The notes under the pieces: model-generated
What the model saw: the letters and a program-made list of their open reading frames with translations, nothing else
Database searches by the model: none
Told to the model about the DNA's origin: nothing
Made by a program: the position numbers and the translations under genes
Assembly (NCBI RefSeq): GCF_036226885.1
Contig: NZ_CP109027.1
Span: 4,898,001 to 4,962,000, forward strand
Length of the DNA: 64,000 nt
DNA from: Streptomyces sp. NBC_00663
Lineage (GTDB): Bacteria > Actinomycetota > Actinomycetes > Streptomycetales > Streptomycetaceae
Direction: 5' to 3'
In this document: positions 43,804 to 52,014 of the stretch, piece after piece
How positions within the stretch are numbered: position 1 is the first letter of the stretch
Layout: each line of letters starts with the position of its first letter

Positions 43804-46341
43804 TCACTCGCCGGGGTGCGCGAGCTCTATGTCGTGGCCGTCGGCTCCCCGGCCGGCCACCGTCAGGGCCGTCGCGACCGGCGGATAGCCCGTCGCGATG
43901 ACCGTGTAGTCGCCGCCGTCCAGATCGGTGAAGGCGTACGCCCCGTCCGACCCGGTGGTGGCGGTGCCGACGACGTTGCCCGCCGCGTCCACGAGGGTCA
44001 CTCGTGCGTCGGCCAGCGGACCGTGCGGCGCTCGTACGACGCCCTGGACCTGGGCGCCCGACTCCAGCTCGACCTCGACACGGGTGACGCCCGTGCCGCC
44101 GACCTCGACGGGCAGCGCGCGCGGCCGGTACCCGGCGGCGTTCACCGCGACGGTCACGGCACCCGGCACCAGCTCGGCGAAGCCGAACTCGCCCTGCTCA
44201 CCGGTGGTCCCGGTGGCCAGCAGATCGCCGCGGACGTCGGTCACGATGACCATGGCGTCCTTCACCGGCAGCGCGCTGTCCGAGGCCCGCACGACCCCGG
44301 TCAGCCCGCTCGTGCCGCTGAGCAGGATGTCGTACGCCACCGGCTCGCCGCCCACCACGACGGTGGACGCCTGCGGCTGGAAGCCGTCCGCGGAGGCGAT
44401 CAGGACGTACGACCCGACACTCGGCGCCTCCACGCCGTACGAACCGTCGGCCTGGGTCACCGACCGGCCCAGCTGCCGTCCCGCGAGGGAGATCAGCGTG
44501 ACCGCGGCCTGCGGGACGGGCGCGCTCTCGGCGCCGCGGACGAAGCCGCGGACCGGGATGCCGCCGCCGGTGGAGGCGGTGGGGGCGTCGAGAGTGGCGA
44601 CGGCGGCGAGCCGCTGTGTGCCGTCGGCCGGGGCGGGCCGCGTCTCGGAGGTGGCGGCGGCCCAGCTCGGGACGCGCTCCTCGGAGGCCGCCTCGGTGGC
44701 CGTCTCCTCGGCCGCGACAGCCGGGGCCTCTTCCGCGGCCGGAGCGGCCTCCTGCGCCATCGCGCCCTTGGTCCGCAGCGGGACCTCCTTGATGAACAGC
44801 GTGATCAGGAAGGCGATCGCCGCGAGGGCGGCCGCGATCAGGAACACGTCCGCGATGCCGTGGCCGTACGCGCTCTCCATGACCGTGCGCAGCGGCGCGG
44901 GCAGCGCGTCCATGTCCGGGATCTCGCTGGAGCCGCTCGAACCGGAGGCGGCGGAGGCGTACTTGGGGCCGAGGTCGGTCAGGCCGTCCTTGACGTAGTC
45001 GGTGATCTTGTTGGCCATCACGGCGCCGAGCACCGAGACGCCCATCGCACCGCCGAGGGACCGGAAGAAGGTGACCGTGGAGGACGCCGAACCGAGGTCC
45101 TTGGGCTCGACCTGGTTCTGCGTGCACAGCACCAGGTTCTGCATCATCATGCCGATGCCGAGACCCAGCAGGGCCATGAAGATCGCGGTCTTCCAGTAGT
45201 CCGTGTCGTAGCGGATGGTGCTCAGCAGACCGAGGCCCGCCGTGATGAGCACACCGCCGCTGACCAGCCACGCCTTCCAGCGTCCTGTACGGGTGATGAA
45301 CTGCCCGGAGACCGTGGAGGAGACGAACAGACCGGCGATCATCGGGATCGTCAGCACACCGGACATGGTCGGGGACTCGTCGCGGGCCAGCTGGAAGTAC
45401 TGGGCGAAGAAGACCGTGCCGGAGAACATCGCCGTACCGACGAACATCGAGGCGATGGACGAGAGGGTGATGGTCCGGTTCTTGAACAGACGCAGCGGGA
45501 TGAGCGGCTCGGAGGCCTTCGACTCGACGAGCACGAAGATCAGGGCGAGCGCGATCGAACCGCCGACCATGGCGTAGGTCTGCCAGGACAGCCACTCGTA
45601 CTTGTCACCGGCGAAGGTGACCCAGACCAGCAGCAGCGAGACCGCGGCGGCGACGAAGAATGCGCCGGCCCAGTCGACCTTCACGTTCCGCTTCACGACC
45701 GGCAGGTGCAGGGTCTTCTGGAGCACGATCAGCGCGATCACGGCGAAGGGCACACCGACGTAGAAGCACCAGCGCCAGCCCAGCCAGGAGGTGTCGGTGA
45801 TGACACCGCCGAGCAGCGGGCCGCCGACGGTGGCGACGGCGAAGGTCGCGCCGAGGTAGCCGGAGTAACGGCCGCGCTCACGCGGGGAGATCATCGCCGC
45901 CATCACGATCTGCGCGAGGGCGGAGAGACCGCCGACGCCGATGCCCTGGACCACCCGGAAGGTGATGAGCATGCCGGCGTTCTGGGAGAGGCCGGCCGCG
46001 GCCGATCCCAGCACGTAGATGATCAGCGCTATCTGGACGAGCGCCTTCTTGCTGTAGAGGTCGGCGAGCTTGCCCCACAGGGGGGTGGAGGCCGTCATCG
46101 ACAGCAGGGCGGCGGTGACGACCCAGGTGTAGGCGGACTGGCCGCCGCCGAGGTCGCCGATGATCTCCGGGAGGGCGTTCGAGACGATCGTGGACGACAG
46201 GATCGCCACGAACATCCCGAGCAGCAGCCCGGAGAGCGCCTCCATGATCTGCCGGTGGGTCATCGGGGTGTCCGCCGGGTGCCCGGCGCCTCCCCCGTGC
46301 TTGGCGTGAGCCCGCACACCGGCTGGTGTGGTCGTTGCCAT
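43804..46341 (-). CDS. 14-TMS MFS exporter with three C-terminal carboxypeptidase-regulatory-like domains
   Basis: Residues ~30-530 are an EmrB/QacA-type 14-helix exporter (LLGMFVAILSSTIVSNALPE, motif A GKLADLYSKKAL, RVVQGIGVGGLSALAQIV). After an Ala/Glu-rich linker (~535-593) come three tandem ~83-residue transthyretin-like domains (~594-677, 678-762, 763-845), each with a VTL/VIV strand, a G-x-Y/F turn and VGSYVLIASADGF-type core. With 14 helices both ends should be cytoplasmic, so these domains lie inside the cell. The MarR gene is 13 bp upstream; YceI and PPOX follow. A rare fusion. Confidence 0.88.
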   Translation of the reverse strand: MATTTPAGVRAHAKHGGGAGHPADTPMTHRQIMEALSGLLLGMFVAILSSTIVSNALPEIIGDLGGGQSAYTWVVTAALLSMTASTPLWGKLADLYSKKALVQIALIIYVLGSAAAGLSQNAGMLITFRVVQGIGVGGLSALAQIVMAAMISPRERGRYSGYLGATFAVATVGGPLLGGVITDTSWLGWRWCFYVGVPFAVIALIVLQKTLHLPVVKRNVKVDWAGAFFVAAAVSLLLVWVTFAGDKYEWLSWQTYAMVGGSIALALIFVLVESKASEPLIPLRLFKNRTITLSSIASMFVGTAMFSGTVFFAQYFQLARDESPTMSGVLTIPMIAGLFVSSTVSGQFITRTGRWKAWLVSGGVLITAGLGLLSTIRYDTDYWKTAIFMALLGLGIGMMMQNLVLCTQNQVEPKDLGSASSTVTFFRSLGGAMGVSVLGAVMANKITDYVKDGLTDLGPKYASAASGSSGSSEIPDMDALPAPLRTVMESAYGHGIADVFLIAAALAAIAFLITLFIKEVPLRTKGAMAQEAAPAAEEAPAVAAEETATEAASEERVPSWAAATSETRPAPADGTQRLAAVATLDAPTASTGGGIPVRGFVRGAESAPVPQAAVTLISLAGRQLGRSVTQADGSYGVEAPSVGSYVLIASADGFQPQASTVVVGGEPVAYDILLSGTSGLTGVVRASDSALPVKDAMVIVTDVRGDLLATGTTGEQGEFGFAELVPGAVTVAVNAAGYRPRALPVEVGGTGVTRVEVELESGAQVQGVVRAPHGPLADARVTLVDAAGNVVGTATTGSDGAYAFTDLDGGDYTVIATGYPPVATALTVAGRGADGHDIELAHPGE

Positions 46342-46354
46342 GGGCTTCCTTCTC

Positions 46355-46834
46355 TTATGCGCTTGCGGGTGTACGGGTGGGATCGTCAGAGGTGGGGTGG
46401 GCGGCGCGGCAGTCGTCGAAGCTGGCCCGGAGCCGGGCCATGAGGCCGCTCAGCTGGGCCACCTCGTCGTCGCTCCAGTCACTGAGCCGCTCGGCGAGCA
46501 TCCGGCAGGTCCGCTCCGACAACTCGTCCAGCTGGACCAGGCCGGCCGGGGTGAGATGCAGGATGCGGCCGCGCTTGTCCGCCGGGTCGAGGGAGCGCCG
46601 GATCCAGCCCCGCTCGGCGAGATGCGCCGCATGCCGGCTGGTCACCGACATGTCCACGGCGAGCAGCTCCGAGAGCTTGCTCATGCGCATGTCCCCGTGA
46701 CGGGCGAGCAGGGTCAGCACGGCGGCGGAACCGCTCGGGCAGTCGGACGGCAGGATCCGTCCCATCTCCCGTTTCACGGCGCCGAAGGCACTGAACTGAC
46801 GCATCAGCTCCTCGTACTGCGTCTGCCCGGCCAT
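46355..46834 (-). CDS. MarR-family regulator of the exporter operon
   Basis: The 159-residue winged-helix protein has TQYEELMRQFSAFGAVKREM (dimer helix), GSAAVLTLLARHGDMRMSKL and SELLAVDMSVTSRHAAHLAE (HTH), then RSLDPADKRGRILHLTPAGL (wing). MarR proteins repress exporters and release DNA upon binding phenolics or drugs. ATG 46832-46834 (MAGQTQYEEL) is preceded by GGGAGGTGGG. It leads the operon, and three TTGC/GCAA-type palindromes lie directly upstream, implying autorepression of all four genes. Confidence 0.92.
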   Translation of the reverse strand: MAGQTQYEELMRQFSAFGAVKREMGRILPSDCPSGSAAVLTLLARHGDMRMSKLSELLAVDMSVTSRHAAHLAERGWIRRSLDPADKRGRILHLTPAGLVQLDELSERTCRMLAERLSDWSDDEVAQLSGLMARLRASFDDCRAAHPTSDDPTRTPASA

Positions 46835-46851
46835 CCCACCTCCCGTATTCG

Positions 46852-46936
46852 TTGCTTGGGGCAACCATAGGACCGGTTGGTTGCTACAGGCAAATAAAAC
46901 TGGGGGGTGCGGTATAAAAACTTGGCAAAGGCAAGT
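46852..46936 (-). promoter_or_regulatory. MarR operator cluster upstream of the exporter operon
   Basis: TTGC-TTGGG-GCAA (46852-46864) and TTGC-TACAG-GCAA (46881-46893) share arms and spacing. ACTTG-gcaaagg-CAAGT (46920-46936) is a third palindrome. A minus-strand promoter reading TTGCCT ... TATGGT lies across the second and first. Three sites before a MarR gene fit autoregulation. Confidence 0.65.
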
Positions 46937-47028
46937 ATTGCGAGCGTAAACACGCATGTGAGGCGGGCTGCCGCGGTCACCAGCCCCCCACTTGGGCCGT
47001 CACGCCGGATTCGCTAGTGTCTCGGGGC

Positions 47029-47235
47029 ATGGCTAACACCCAGGACCCCCAGGGCAACTACGACCCCGCCGGCAGCACCCAGATGTTCCGCGCGTTCGTC
47101 GACGAGGGCCCGCAGGGCCGCCAGCAGGCGGCTGCCGCCGCTCCCGCCTCCTCCGGCCCCCGCATCGGCCTGATCATCGGTGTCGTCGTCGCCGTGGCGA
47201 TCGTCGCGGCGGTGGCCTGGCTGGCGCTCAAGTAA
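47029..47235 (+). CDS. SPW_0924-family small membrane protein
   Basis: The 68-residue protein begins MANTQDPQGNYDPAGSTQMF, then RAFVDEGPQGRQQAA, and ends in one membrane helix (GLIIGVVVAVAIVAAVAWLA) with C-terminal LK. The N-terminal sequence is near-invariant in Streptomyces. No ribosome site precedes the ATG, and TAGTGT ends 8 bp before it, so a leaderless mRNA is likely. Role unknown. It diverges from the MarR operon. Confidence 0.8.
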   Translation: MANTQDPQGNYDPAGSTQMFRAFVDEGPQGRQQAAAAAPASSGPRIGLIIGVVVAVAIVAAVAWLALK

Positions 47236-47253
47236 CGCGCACGGCCCGAAGGG

Positions 47254-47943
47254 CTACTTCCAGCGGACGTCGACGTCCCGCGTCTCGATGTGCATACCGA
47301 GCGGCACCCGCCATGCCTCGACACACACCGTCCACGTCCGCTCCTTCCGCGCGCCGCCCTCGATCGGCGCCGGAAGCTCCACCTCCGACTCGACGGTCCC
47401 CCAGTCGACCCCGAGCGCCCCGATGATGTGCGTACCGAACCCGACGGTCCCCGAACGGACCGCCGCGTCCCCGGAGTTGCGGAAGGCGAGGGTCACGTCC
47501 TCGCACCACCGCTGATCGGTGGCGGCCCGTACCGGATCACCCCAGGTGAGCGCGGCGGGGGCGGTCGCACGAGGGGCGGGCGCGGTCGGGGACGGCGAAC
47601 CGGACGCCGCAGGACCGGACTTGGCGGCGCTCGACGGGCGGGCGCTCGGCGCCCCGAGTTCCCGTGGCGGTGAAGTGGTGGCGCCGACAGGGGAGTTGCC
47701 GGCAGGGCTCGGCGTCACGCTCGGCCGGGGGCCGGGCTCCCCGTCGAGTGGCACCACCCGCACACTTCCCGTCGGCCGCACGGACGGGGGCGTACCGCCC
47801 GCCGGGCCGACGGCCACATAGCCGTCACCGGAGCTCCCGCAGGCGGCCAGCACCGCACCCAGACAGACGACGGCCGCCGATGCGCCGATCGCGGCGCCTC
47901 GACGGCCATGCGTCCATGTCGTACCCGGTGTCGTACGAAGCAT
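47254..47943 (-). CDS. Lipoprotein of unknown function
   Basis: The 229-residue precursor has a type II signal (WTHGRRGAAIGASAAVVCLG, lipobox LAAC near residue 35). A Pro/Ser/Ala/Thr-rich spacer (~40-130) precedes a C-terminal strand-rich domain (~135-229; TLAFRNSGDAAVRSGTVGFG, TWTVCVEAWRVPLGMHIETR) with two Cys. It should sit on the outer membrane face and reach through the wall. Family not recognised. It converges on the SPW_0924 gene and lies downstream of the sigma-factor pair. Confidence 0.8.
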   Translation of the reverse strand: MLRTTPGTTWTHGRRGAAIGASAAVVCLGAVLAACGSSGDGYVAVGPAGGTPPSVRPTGSVRVVPLDGEPGPRPSVTPSPAGNSPVGATTSPPRELGAPSARPSSAAKSGPAASGSPSPTAPAPRATAPAALTWGDPVRAATDQRWCEDVTLAFRNSGDAAVRSGTVGFGTHIIGALGVDWGTVESEVELPAPIEGGARKERTWTVCVEAWRVPLGMHIETRDVDVRWK

Positions 47944-47982
47944 CGGGCCATGGTGGCTGACGCTCCGTCATTTATGAAGGGG

Positions 47983-48876
47983 TCAGTCGGAGATGAGGCC
48001 CTCGCGGAGCTGCGCCAGGGTCCGGGTCAGCAGCCGGGAGACGTGCATCTGGGAGATGCCGACCTCCTCGCCGATCTGCGACTGGGTCATGTTGGCGAAG
48101 AAGCGCAGCATGATGATCTGCCGCTCGCGGGGCGGCAGTTTGGCGAGCAGGGGCTTGAGGGACTCGCGGTACTCGACGCCCTCCAGGGCGGTGTCCTCGT
48201 AGCCGAGGCGGTCCGCGAGGGAGCCCTCGCCGCCGTCGTCCTCCGGGGCCGGGGAGTCGAGCGAGGAGGCCGTGTAGGCGTTGCCGACCGCGAGGCCGTC
48301 GACGACGTCCTCCTCGGACACGCCCAGTACGGCGGCGAGTTCGGCGACGGTCGGGGAGCGGTCGAGCTTCTGCGAGAGCTCGTCGCTGGCCTTGGTGAGG
48401 GCCAGCCGCAGTTCCTGGAGGCGGCGCGGGACCCGCACCGACCACGAGGTGTCGCGGAAGAACCGCTTGATCTCGCCCACGACCGTCGGCATCGCGAACG
48501 TCGGGAACTCCACGCCCCGTTCGCAGTCGAAGCGGTCGATCGCCTTGATCAGGCCGATGGTGCCGACCTGGACGATGTCCTCCATCGGCTCGTTGCGGGA
48601 GCGGAAGCGGGCTGCCGCGTACCGCACGAGCGGGAGGTTGAGCTCGATGAGGGTGTCCCGGACGTAGACACGCTCGGGGCTGTTCTCGTCGAGTGCGGCG
48701 AGCCGCAGGAAGAGGGAGCGGGACAGGGTGCGGGTGTCGATGGCTCCGGAGACAGCCGGGGGAGCCGGAAGGGCCGGGGCCGGCGCGGCCTCGACAGCGG
48801 TTACGTCGTCGAGCGCGGGCGCAGCCTCGCTCTTCGTGAGCGTGAGCACCTTGGAGCTGCCCTGTTCTGCGGACAT
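47983..48876 (-). CDS. sigN: SigF/SigB-type RNA polymerase sigma factor (probable SigN)
   Basis: The 297-residue protein has a disordered Ala/Pro N-terminus (~1-45), then regions 2 (IELNLPLVRYAAARFRSRNE, VQVGTIGLIKAIDRFDCERG, FPTFAMPTVVGEIKRFFRDT), 3 and 4 (LPPRERQIIMLRFFANMTQS, IGEEVGISQMHVSRLLTRTL). It is closely related to the sigma factor upstream. In S. coelicolor sigN and sigF are adjacent (SCO4034, SCO4035), and the order here fits sigN as the downstream member; that naming is by recalled synteny. Anti-sigma control is expected. Confidence 0.85.
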   Translation of the reverse strand: MSAEQGSSKVLTLTKSEAAPALDDVTAVEAAPAPALPAPPAVSGAIDTRTLSRSLFLRLAALDENSPERVYVRDTLIELNLPLVRYAAARFRSRNEPMEDIVQVGTIGLIKAIDRFDCERGVEFPTFAMPTVVGEIKRFFRDTSWSVRVPRRLQELRLALTKASDELSQKLDRSPTVAELAAVLGVSEEDVVDGLAVGNAYTASSLDSPAPEDDGGEGSLADRLGYEDTALEGVEYRESLKPLLAKLPPRERQIIMLRFFANMTQSQIGEEVGISQMHVSRLLTRTLAQLREGLISD

Positions 48877-49191
48877 GCCACCCCCTCTGGGTCGCGGGAC
48901 GGTCGCGGCGGGCGTTCCGTCGAGGAACGTCAGCCTTCACCTGAATACCGGCGCCGAAGCCCCGGCAAACGCGCTTCCGGCAGAATGTCACATGTCGGCA
49001 ACACGCTGTAGTGACATGTCGACACGTGAGACGCGAATCCGCCCTGGATAAAGGGGGTCTGACGGTATTTCGGCGCAGAAACGTGGGGATCCGCGCTGGT
49101 GAGCGATTCGCTCGCGAAGGTGATCTATCGCTTCTGTATTCGGTTGGGCCTCAGCCGAGCCTGGACCGGCCCTCGATATCGCTTACAGGTC
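48877..49191 (-). promoter_or_regulatory. 315-bp region between the two sigma-factor genes
   Basis: It should contain the sigN promoter. ACATGTCG is repeated at 48990-48997 and 49014-49021 (24 bp apart), and the second copy runs into TGTCGACA (49017-49024), a palindrome. Other than these, no gene or hairpin is convincing. Confidence 0.4.
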
Positions 49192-50058
49192 CTAGGCCTC
49201 GATACGGTTCGCGGACCGCAATCGCTGGAAGCTACGCGCGAGTAGCCGCGAAACGTGCATCTGGGAGACGCCGAGTTCCGCGCTGATCTGCGACTGGGTG
49301 AGATTGCTGTAGTACCGCAGCAGCAGGATCCGCTGTTCCCGCTCGGGCAGTTGCACCAGCAGATGCCGGACGAGATCGCGGTGCTCCACGCCGTCCAGGG
49401 CGGGGTCCTCGTAGCCGAGACGGTCGAGGAGGCCCGGCAGTCCGTCGCCCTCCTGGGCGGCCTCCAGCGAGGTCGCGTGGTACGAGCGCCCCGCCTCGAT
49501 GCAGGACAGCACCTCGTCCTCGCCGATGCGCAGCCGCTCGGCGATCTCGGCGGTGGTGGGGGTGCGGCCGAAGGCCGTCGTCAGGTCCTCCGTCGCGCTG
49601 TTGACCTGCACCCACAGCTCGTGGAGCCGGCGCGGTACGTGCACGGTCCGTACGTTGTCCCGGAAGTACCGCTTGATCTCGCCGACGACCGTCGGCATCG
49701 CGAAGGTCGGGAACTGCACGCCGCGGTCCGGGTCGAAGCGGTCGATGGCGTTGATGAGCCCGATCGTGCCGACCTGGACGACATCCTCCATCGGCTCGTT
49801 GCGGGAGCGGAAGCGGGCGGCCGCGTACCGCACGAGCGGGAGATTGGCCTCGATGAGTGCCCCGCGCACCCGGTTGTGCTCCGGTGTGCCCGGCTGGAGC
49901 TCCTTGAGCTGGCCGAAGAGCACCTGGGTGAGCGCCCGGGTGTCGGCGCCGCGGCTGCGCTGGGGGGCGGGTGGTGCCGGGGTCTGGACGGGCGCCGAGG
50001 TCTGGACCGGCGCTTCTTCCTGGGGTGGCGCAGTACTGGCCGACACGGTCAACGCCAC
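49192..50058 (-). CDS. sigF: SigF/SigB-type RNA polymerase sigma factor (probable SigF)
   Basis: The 288-residue protein has the same layout as the downstream neighbour: a Pro/Gln N-terminus, region 2 (IEANLPLVRYAAARFRSRNE, IGLINAIDRFDPDRGVQFPT) and region 4 (EREQRILLLRYYSNLTQSQI, SAELGVSQMHVSRLLARSFQ). SigF acts late in spore maturation in S. coelicolor; assignment rests on recalled gene order and length (287-288). The GTG start (50056-50058) has only a weak GAAGAG before it, so an alternative start is possible. A 10-bp repeat lies in its leader. Confidence 0.82.
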   Translation of the reverse strand: MALTVSASTAPPQEEAPVQTSAPVQTPAPPAPQRSRGADTRALTQVLFGQLKELQPGTPEHNRVRGALIEANLPLVRYAAARFRSRNEPMEDVVQVGTIGLINAIDRFDPDRGVQFPTFAMPTVVGEIKRYFRDNVRTVHVPRRLHELWVQVNSATEDLTTAFGRTPTTAEIAERLRIGEDEVLSCIEAGRSYHATSLEAAQEGDGLPGLLDRLGYEDPALDGVEHRDLVRHLLVQLPEREQRILLLRYYSNLTQSQISAELGVSQMHVSRLLARSFQRLRSANRIEA

Positions 50059-50070
50059 CTCTTCATAGGT

Positions 50071-50144
50071 CTACATCGGTCTACATCGGTCAACTCATCC
50101 GTCAAAAGCGGTCATAGCATCACAAGACATGTGCACTGTGTGCA
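50071..50144 (-). promoter_or_regulatory. Leader repeats and palindrome upstream of sigF
   Basis: CTACATCGGT is tandemly repeated (50071-50080, 50081-50090) right before the start, with a third partial copy closer in. Further upstream TGCAC-TGT-GTGCA (50132-50144) is a small inverted repeat. Spacing of one helical turn suggests a protein-binding site or leader element. Confidence 0.4.
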
Positions 50145-50243
50145 AGCACCCCATAACGCCGTGTTGAGGGAAGAGTTGAGGCGCAAGACGCGCGAAAGCC
50201 CCCCGCCGTTCCGGCGAGGGGCCATACGGAGACGAGGTTCGGC

Positions 50244-50537
50244 TCAGTACGCGTAGTCCGCGATCACCCAGGTCGCGAACTCCTTCCAGAGCCCCACCCC
50301 CGCCTGGTGCTCCGGGTGCTCCACGTACCGGCGCAGCGCTTCCGCGTCCTCGAACCCCGAGTTGATGGCGAAGTCGTAGGCGATGGGCCGGTCGCTGATG
50401 TTCCAGCCCAGTTCCCAGAACCGGATCTCGTCGATCTTCCCCTCCAGCGCCTGGAAGGCCTCGAAGCCCTTCACGACCCGCGGGTCGTCGCGCTCCACAC
50501 CGTCGTTGAGCTTGAAGAGGACGAGATGGCGGATCAT
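50244..50537 (-). CDS. Dabb-family (stress-responsive A/B barrel) protein
   Basis: The 97-residue protein is a single Dabb domain: MIRHLVLFKLNDGVERDDPR, then LEGKIDEIRFWELGWNISDR, YDFAINSGFEDAEALRRYVE and HPEHQAGVGLWKEFATWVIA. The fold forms dimeric barrels, some of which act as cyclases in plant and fungal polyketide pathways; most bacterial members are of unknown role. ATG 50535-50537 has AGGAG 6 bp upstream. It is followed toward the sigma factors by a 185-bp gap. The type II PKS locus starts 1.5 kb upstream, but transcription is not continuous. Confidence 0.85.
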   Translation of the reverse strand: MIRHLVLFKLNDGVERDDPRVVKGFEAFQALEGKIDEIRFWELGWNISDRPIAYDFAINSGFEDAEALRRYVEHPEHQAGVGLWKEFATWVIADYAY

Positions 50538-50556
50538 GAGCACTCCTGAATACGGC

Positions 50557-50733
50557 TTACTGCGCCCCGTCGGCGAGCCAGGTGAAGAAGTCGCCGATGG
50601 CCCGGGCGGCGTCCGATATGCCCTCGAACCCTATCTGGACGTAGTCGGCCGCCGTCTTCGGGTCCGTGATGATCACGTACAGCACGAAGACCACGAGTAC
50701 GTAGACGGCGGCCTTCTTGGAATTCACCGCCAT
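50557..50733 (-). CDS. Small membrane protein (58 aa)
   Basis: The peptide begins MAVNSKKAAVYVLVVFVLYV, an N-terminal helix of about 18 hydrophobic residues after two Lys, and continues IITDPKTAADYVQIGFEGIS, DAARAIGDFFTWLADGAQ, an amphipathic helix. It is a typical small actinobacterial membrane protein, conserved near Dabb genes by recollection. GGGGGAGG stands 5 bp before the ATG (50731-50733). It lies 19 bp upstream of the Dabb gene and probably shares its transcript. Too short for a standard ORF cutoff. Confidence 0.75.
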   Translation of the reverse strand: MAVNSKKAAVYVLVVFVLYVIITDPKTAADYVQIGFEGISDAARAIGDFFTWLADGAQ

Positions 50734-50838
50734 CGCGGCCTCCCCCGTGACTGTGGTGCCTGTGGGACTGGTGTGCCGGCGGCGAGTGTAACTTCACATC
50801 ATATTTAAGGACCAACGGCCTGCCGTCTCAGGTCCTTT

Positions 50839-51150
50839 GCCGGGCCCCGGGAGGGAGGCCCGGCCACAGGATGGAAGAGAGCCCGGCGGATCTGGCAGGA
50901 ATCCCCGGGTGGGACGGGCCCCACTGCGGGGTGCGCGCCTCCGCTTTCCTCGTGGGCGGCGCGTGCTTGCGGGTCCGGACCCTGTCGGGGGAAGCGGCTT
51001 GTCCCCCCGTATGCCGCTTCCCCCGTCCATCTTGTCGCGTCTGCTCGCAAAACAGTCGGTGGGTGAGGCCGGGCCCGGCCTCACCCACCGACTTGCTGCC
51101 TCACCATGGCTGAGGCAGTGTGCCGCCCGCGGGTCACGCCTGCGGCACAC
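50839..51150. other. Cluster of five strong stem-loops in a 433-bp gap
   Basis: GCCGGGCC/GGCCCGGC (50839-50864); a perfect 13-bp stem CGGGGGAAGCGGC with its complement (50986-51025, 14-nt loop); a perfect 40-bp palindrome (51054-51093, arms AGTCGGTGGGTGAGGCCGGG); GCTGCCTCA/TGAGGCAG (51096-51117); GTGTGCCGC/GCGGCACAC (51118-51150). The last ones can terminate the minus-strand methyltransferase. The rest could fold a structured RNA. No gene with codon bias occurs here. Confidence 0.55.
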
Positions 51151-51166
51151 GTTTCAGGGACAGGGG

Positions 51167-51766
51167 CTAACCCGCCCGGCGGGCGAGGATGCCGACTGCG
51201 GCGCGGCCCATGGTGCGGCCCTGGATGTCGAGGGTGACGTCCTCGAAACCGGCCTTCACCAGCTCGTCGTGGAGCTGTTCGGGCGTGGTGTTCATGGTGT
51301 GCCGGTGGTGCACGATCACCAGGCGGCCACCGGGGCGCAGCACGCGTTGCAGCTCGGCGTAGGCCGCCGGGCGGTCCCACAGGGTCACGTTGTTCACCGA
51401 GAGCGCCGCCGACACGGACGCGTCCGGCAGGCCGGTGGCATCGGCGGTGCCCTCCTTGATCGACGCGTGCCCGGTGGCGAGGTGCAGGGCGCAGTGCTGC
51501 CGGGCCATGGAGCGCATCGTGGCCGACGGGTCCACCCCGATCGCCCGGCCGCCCGGCGCGACCGCCTCGGCGGCCAGCGCGAGCCCGATGCCGGGACCCG
51601 GGCCCACCTCAAGGACCTGGTCCCCGGGCTTGAGGTCGGCCTGTTCGACCGCCCAGGCCTCCTGTTCGGCGTTTCCGCGCTGCATGATCGCGCCTCCGAT
51701 GAGCCCCGGAATGCCGCTGGGGCGTCCGAAGATCGGGCCGAGGACCGCCAGTAGGAGCGAGTTCAT
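51167..51766 (-). CDS. Class I SAM-dependent methyltransferase
   Basis: The 199-residue protein has motif I EVGPGPGIGLALAAEAVAPG, ADATGLPDASVSAALSVNNV (motif III-IV region), a following LRPGGRLVIVHHRH strand and a C-terminal substrate cap (HDELVKAGFEDVTLDIQG). N-terminal residues MNSLLLAVLGPIFGRPSGIP include a hydrophobic start. Relatives act on lipids or small molecules. Start ATG 51764-51766 has a weak ribosome site; a GTG ~24 bp upstream is an alternative. It diverges from the PKS operon across 248 bp and may be a tailoring enzyme. Confidence 0.8.
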   Translation of the reverse strand: MNSLLLAVLGPIFGRPSGIPGLIGGAIMQRGNAEQEAWAVEQADLKPGDQVLEVGPGPGIGLALAAEAVAPGGRAIGVDPSATMRSMARQHCALHLATGHASIKEGTADATGLPDASVSAALSVNNVTLWDRPAAYAELQRVLRPGGRLVIVHHRHTMNTTPEQLHDELVKAGFEDVTLDIQGRTMGRAAVGILARRAG

Positions 51767-52014
51767 TCGGTCGGCATTCCCGTCTCTGTGAGTGACGTCC
51801 CCGGCACCTGCCTGGCGTCCGGGGCCGTCCTGGGTCGGCAAAGGCCCTGCTGCGAGGGCCGGGACCAGAGCGTCGGAGGCGGGACTCGAGGATCACTGGA
51901 GAACTCTGGGTGACGAGGGCGCCGTCGCCGTGTCCGTCGTGGCGTCCAGTGAGGCTCGACCGTTCGTCTAGCACCCCCGCCGACCTTGGCGGCCCGTCGA
52001 ACGGAAGGGGAGTC

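Noticed and set aside
43816..46443. 875-codon plus-strand open frame opposite the fused exporter
   Set aside because: The opposite strand has clear transporter helices and domains; this frame is a shadow.
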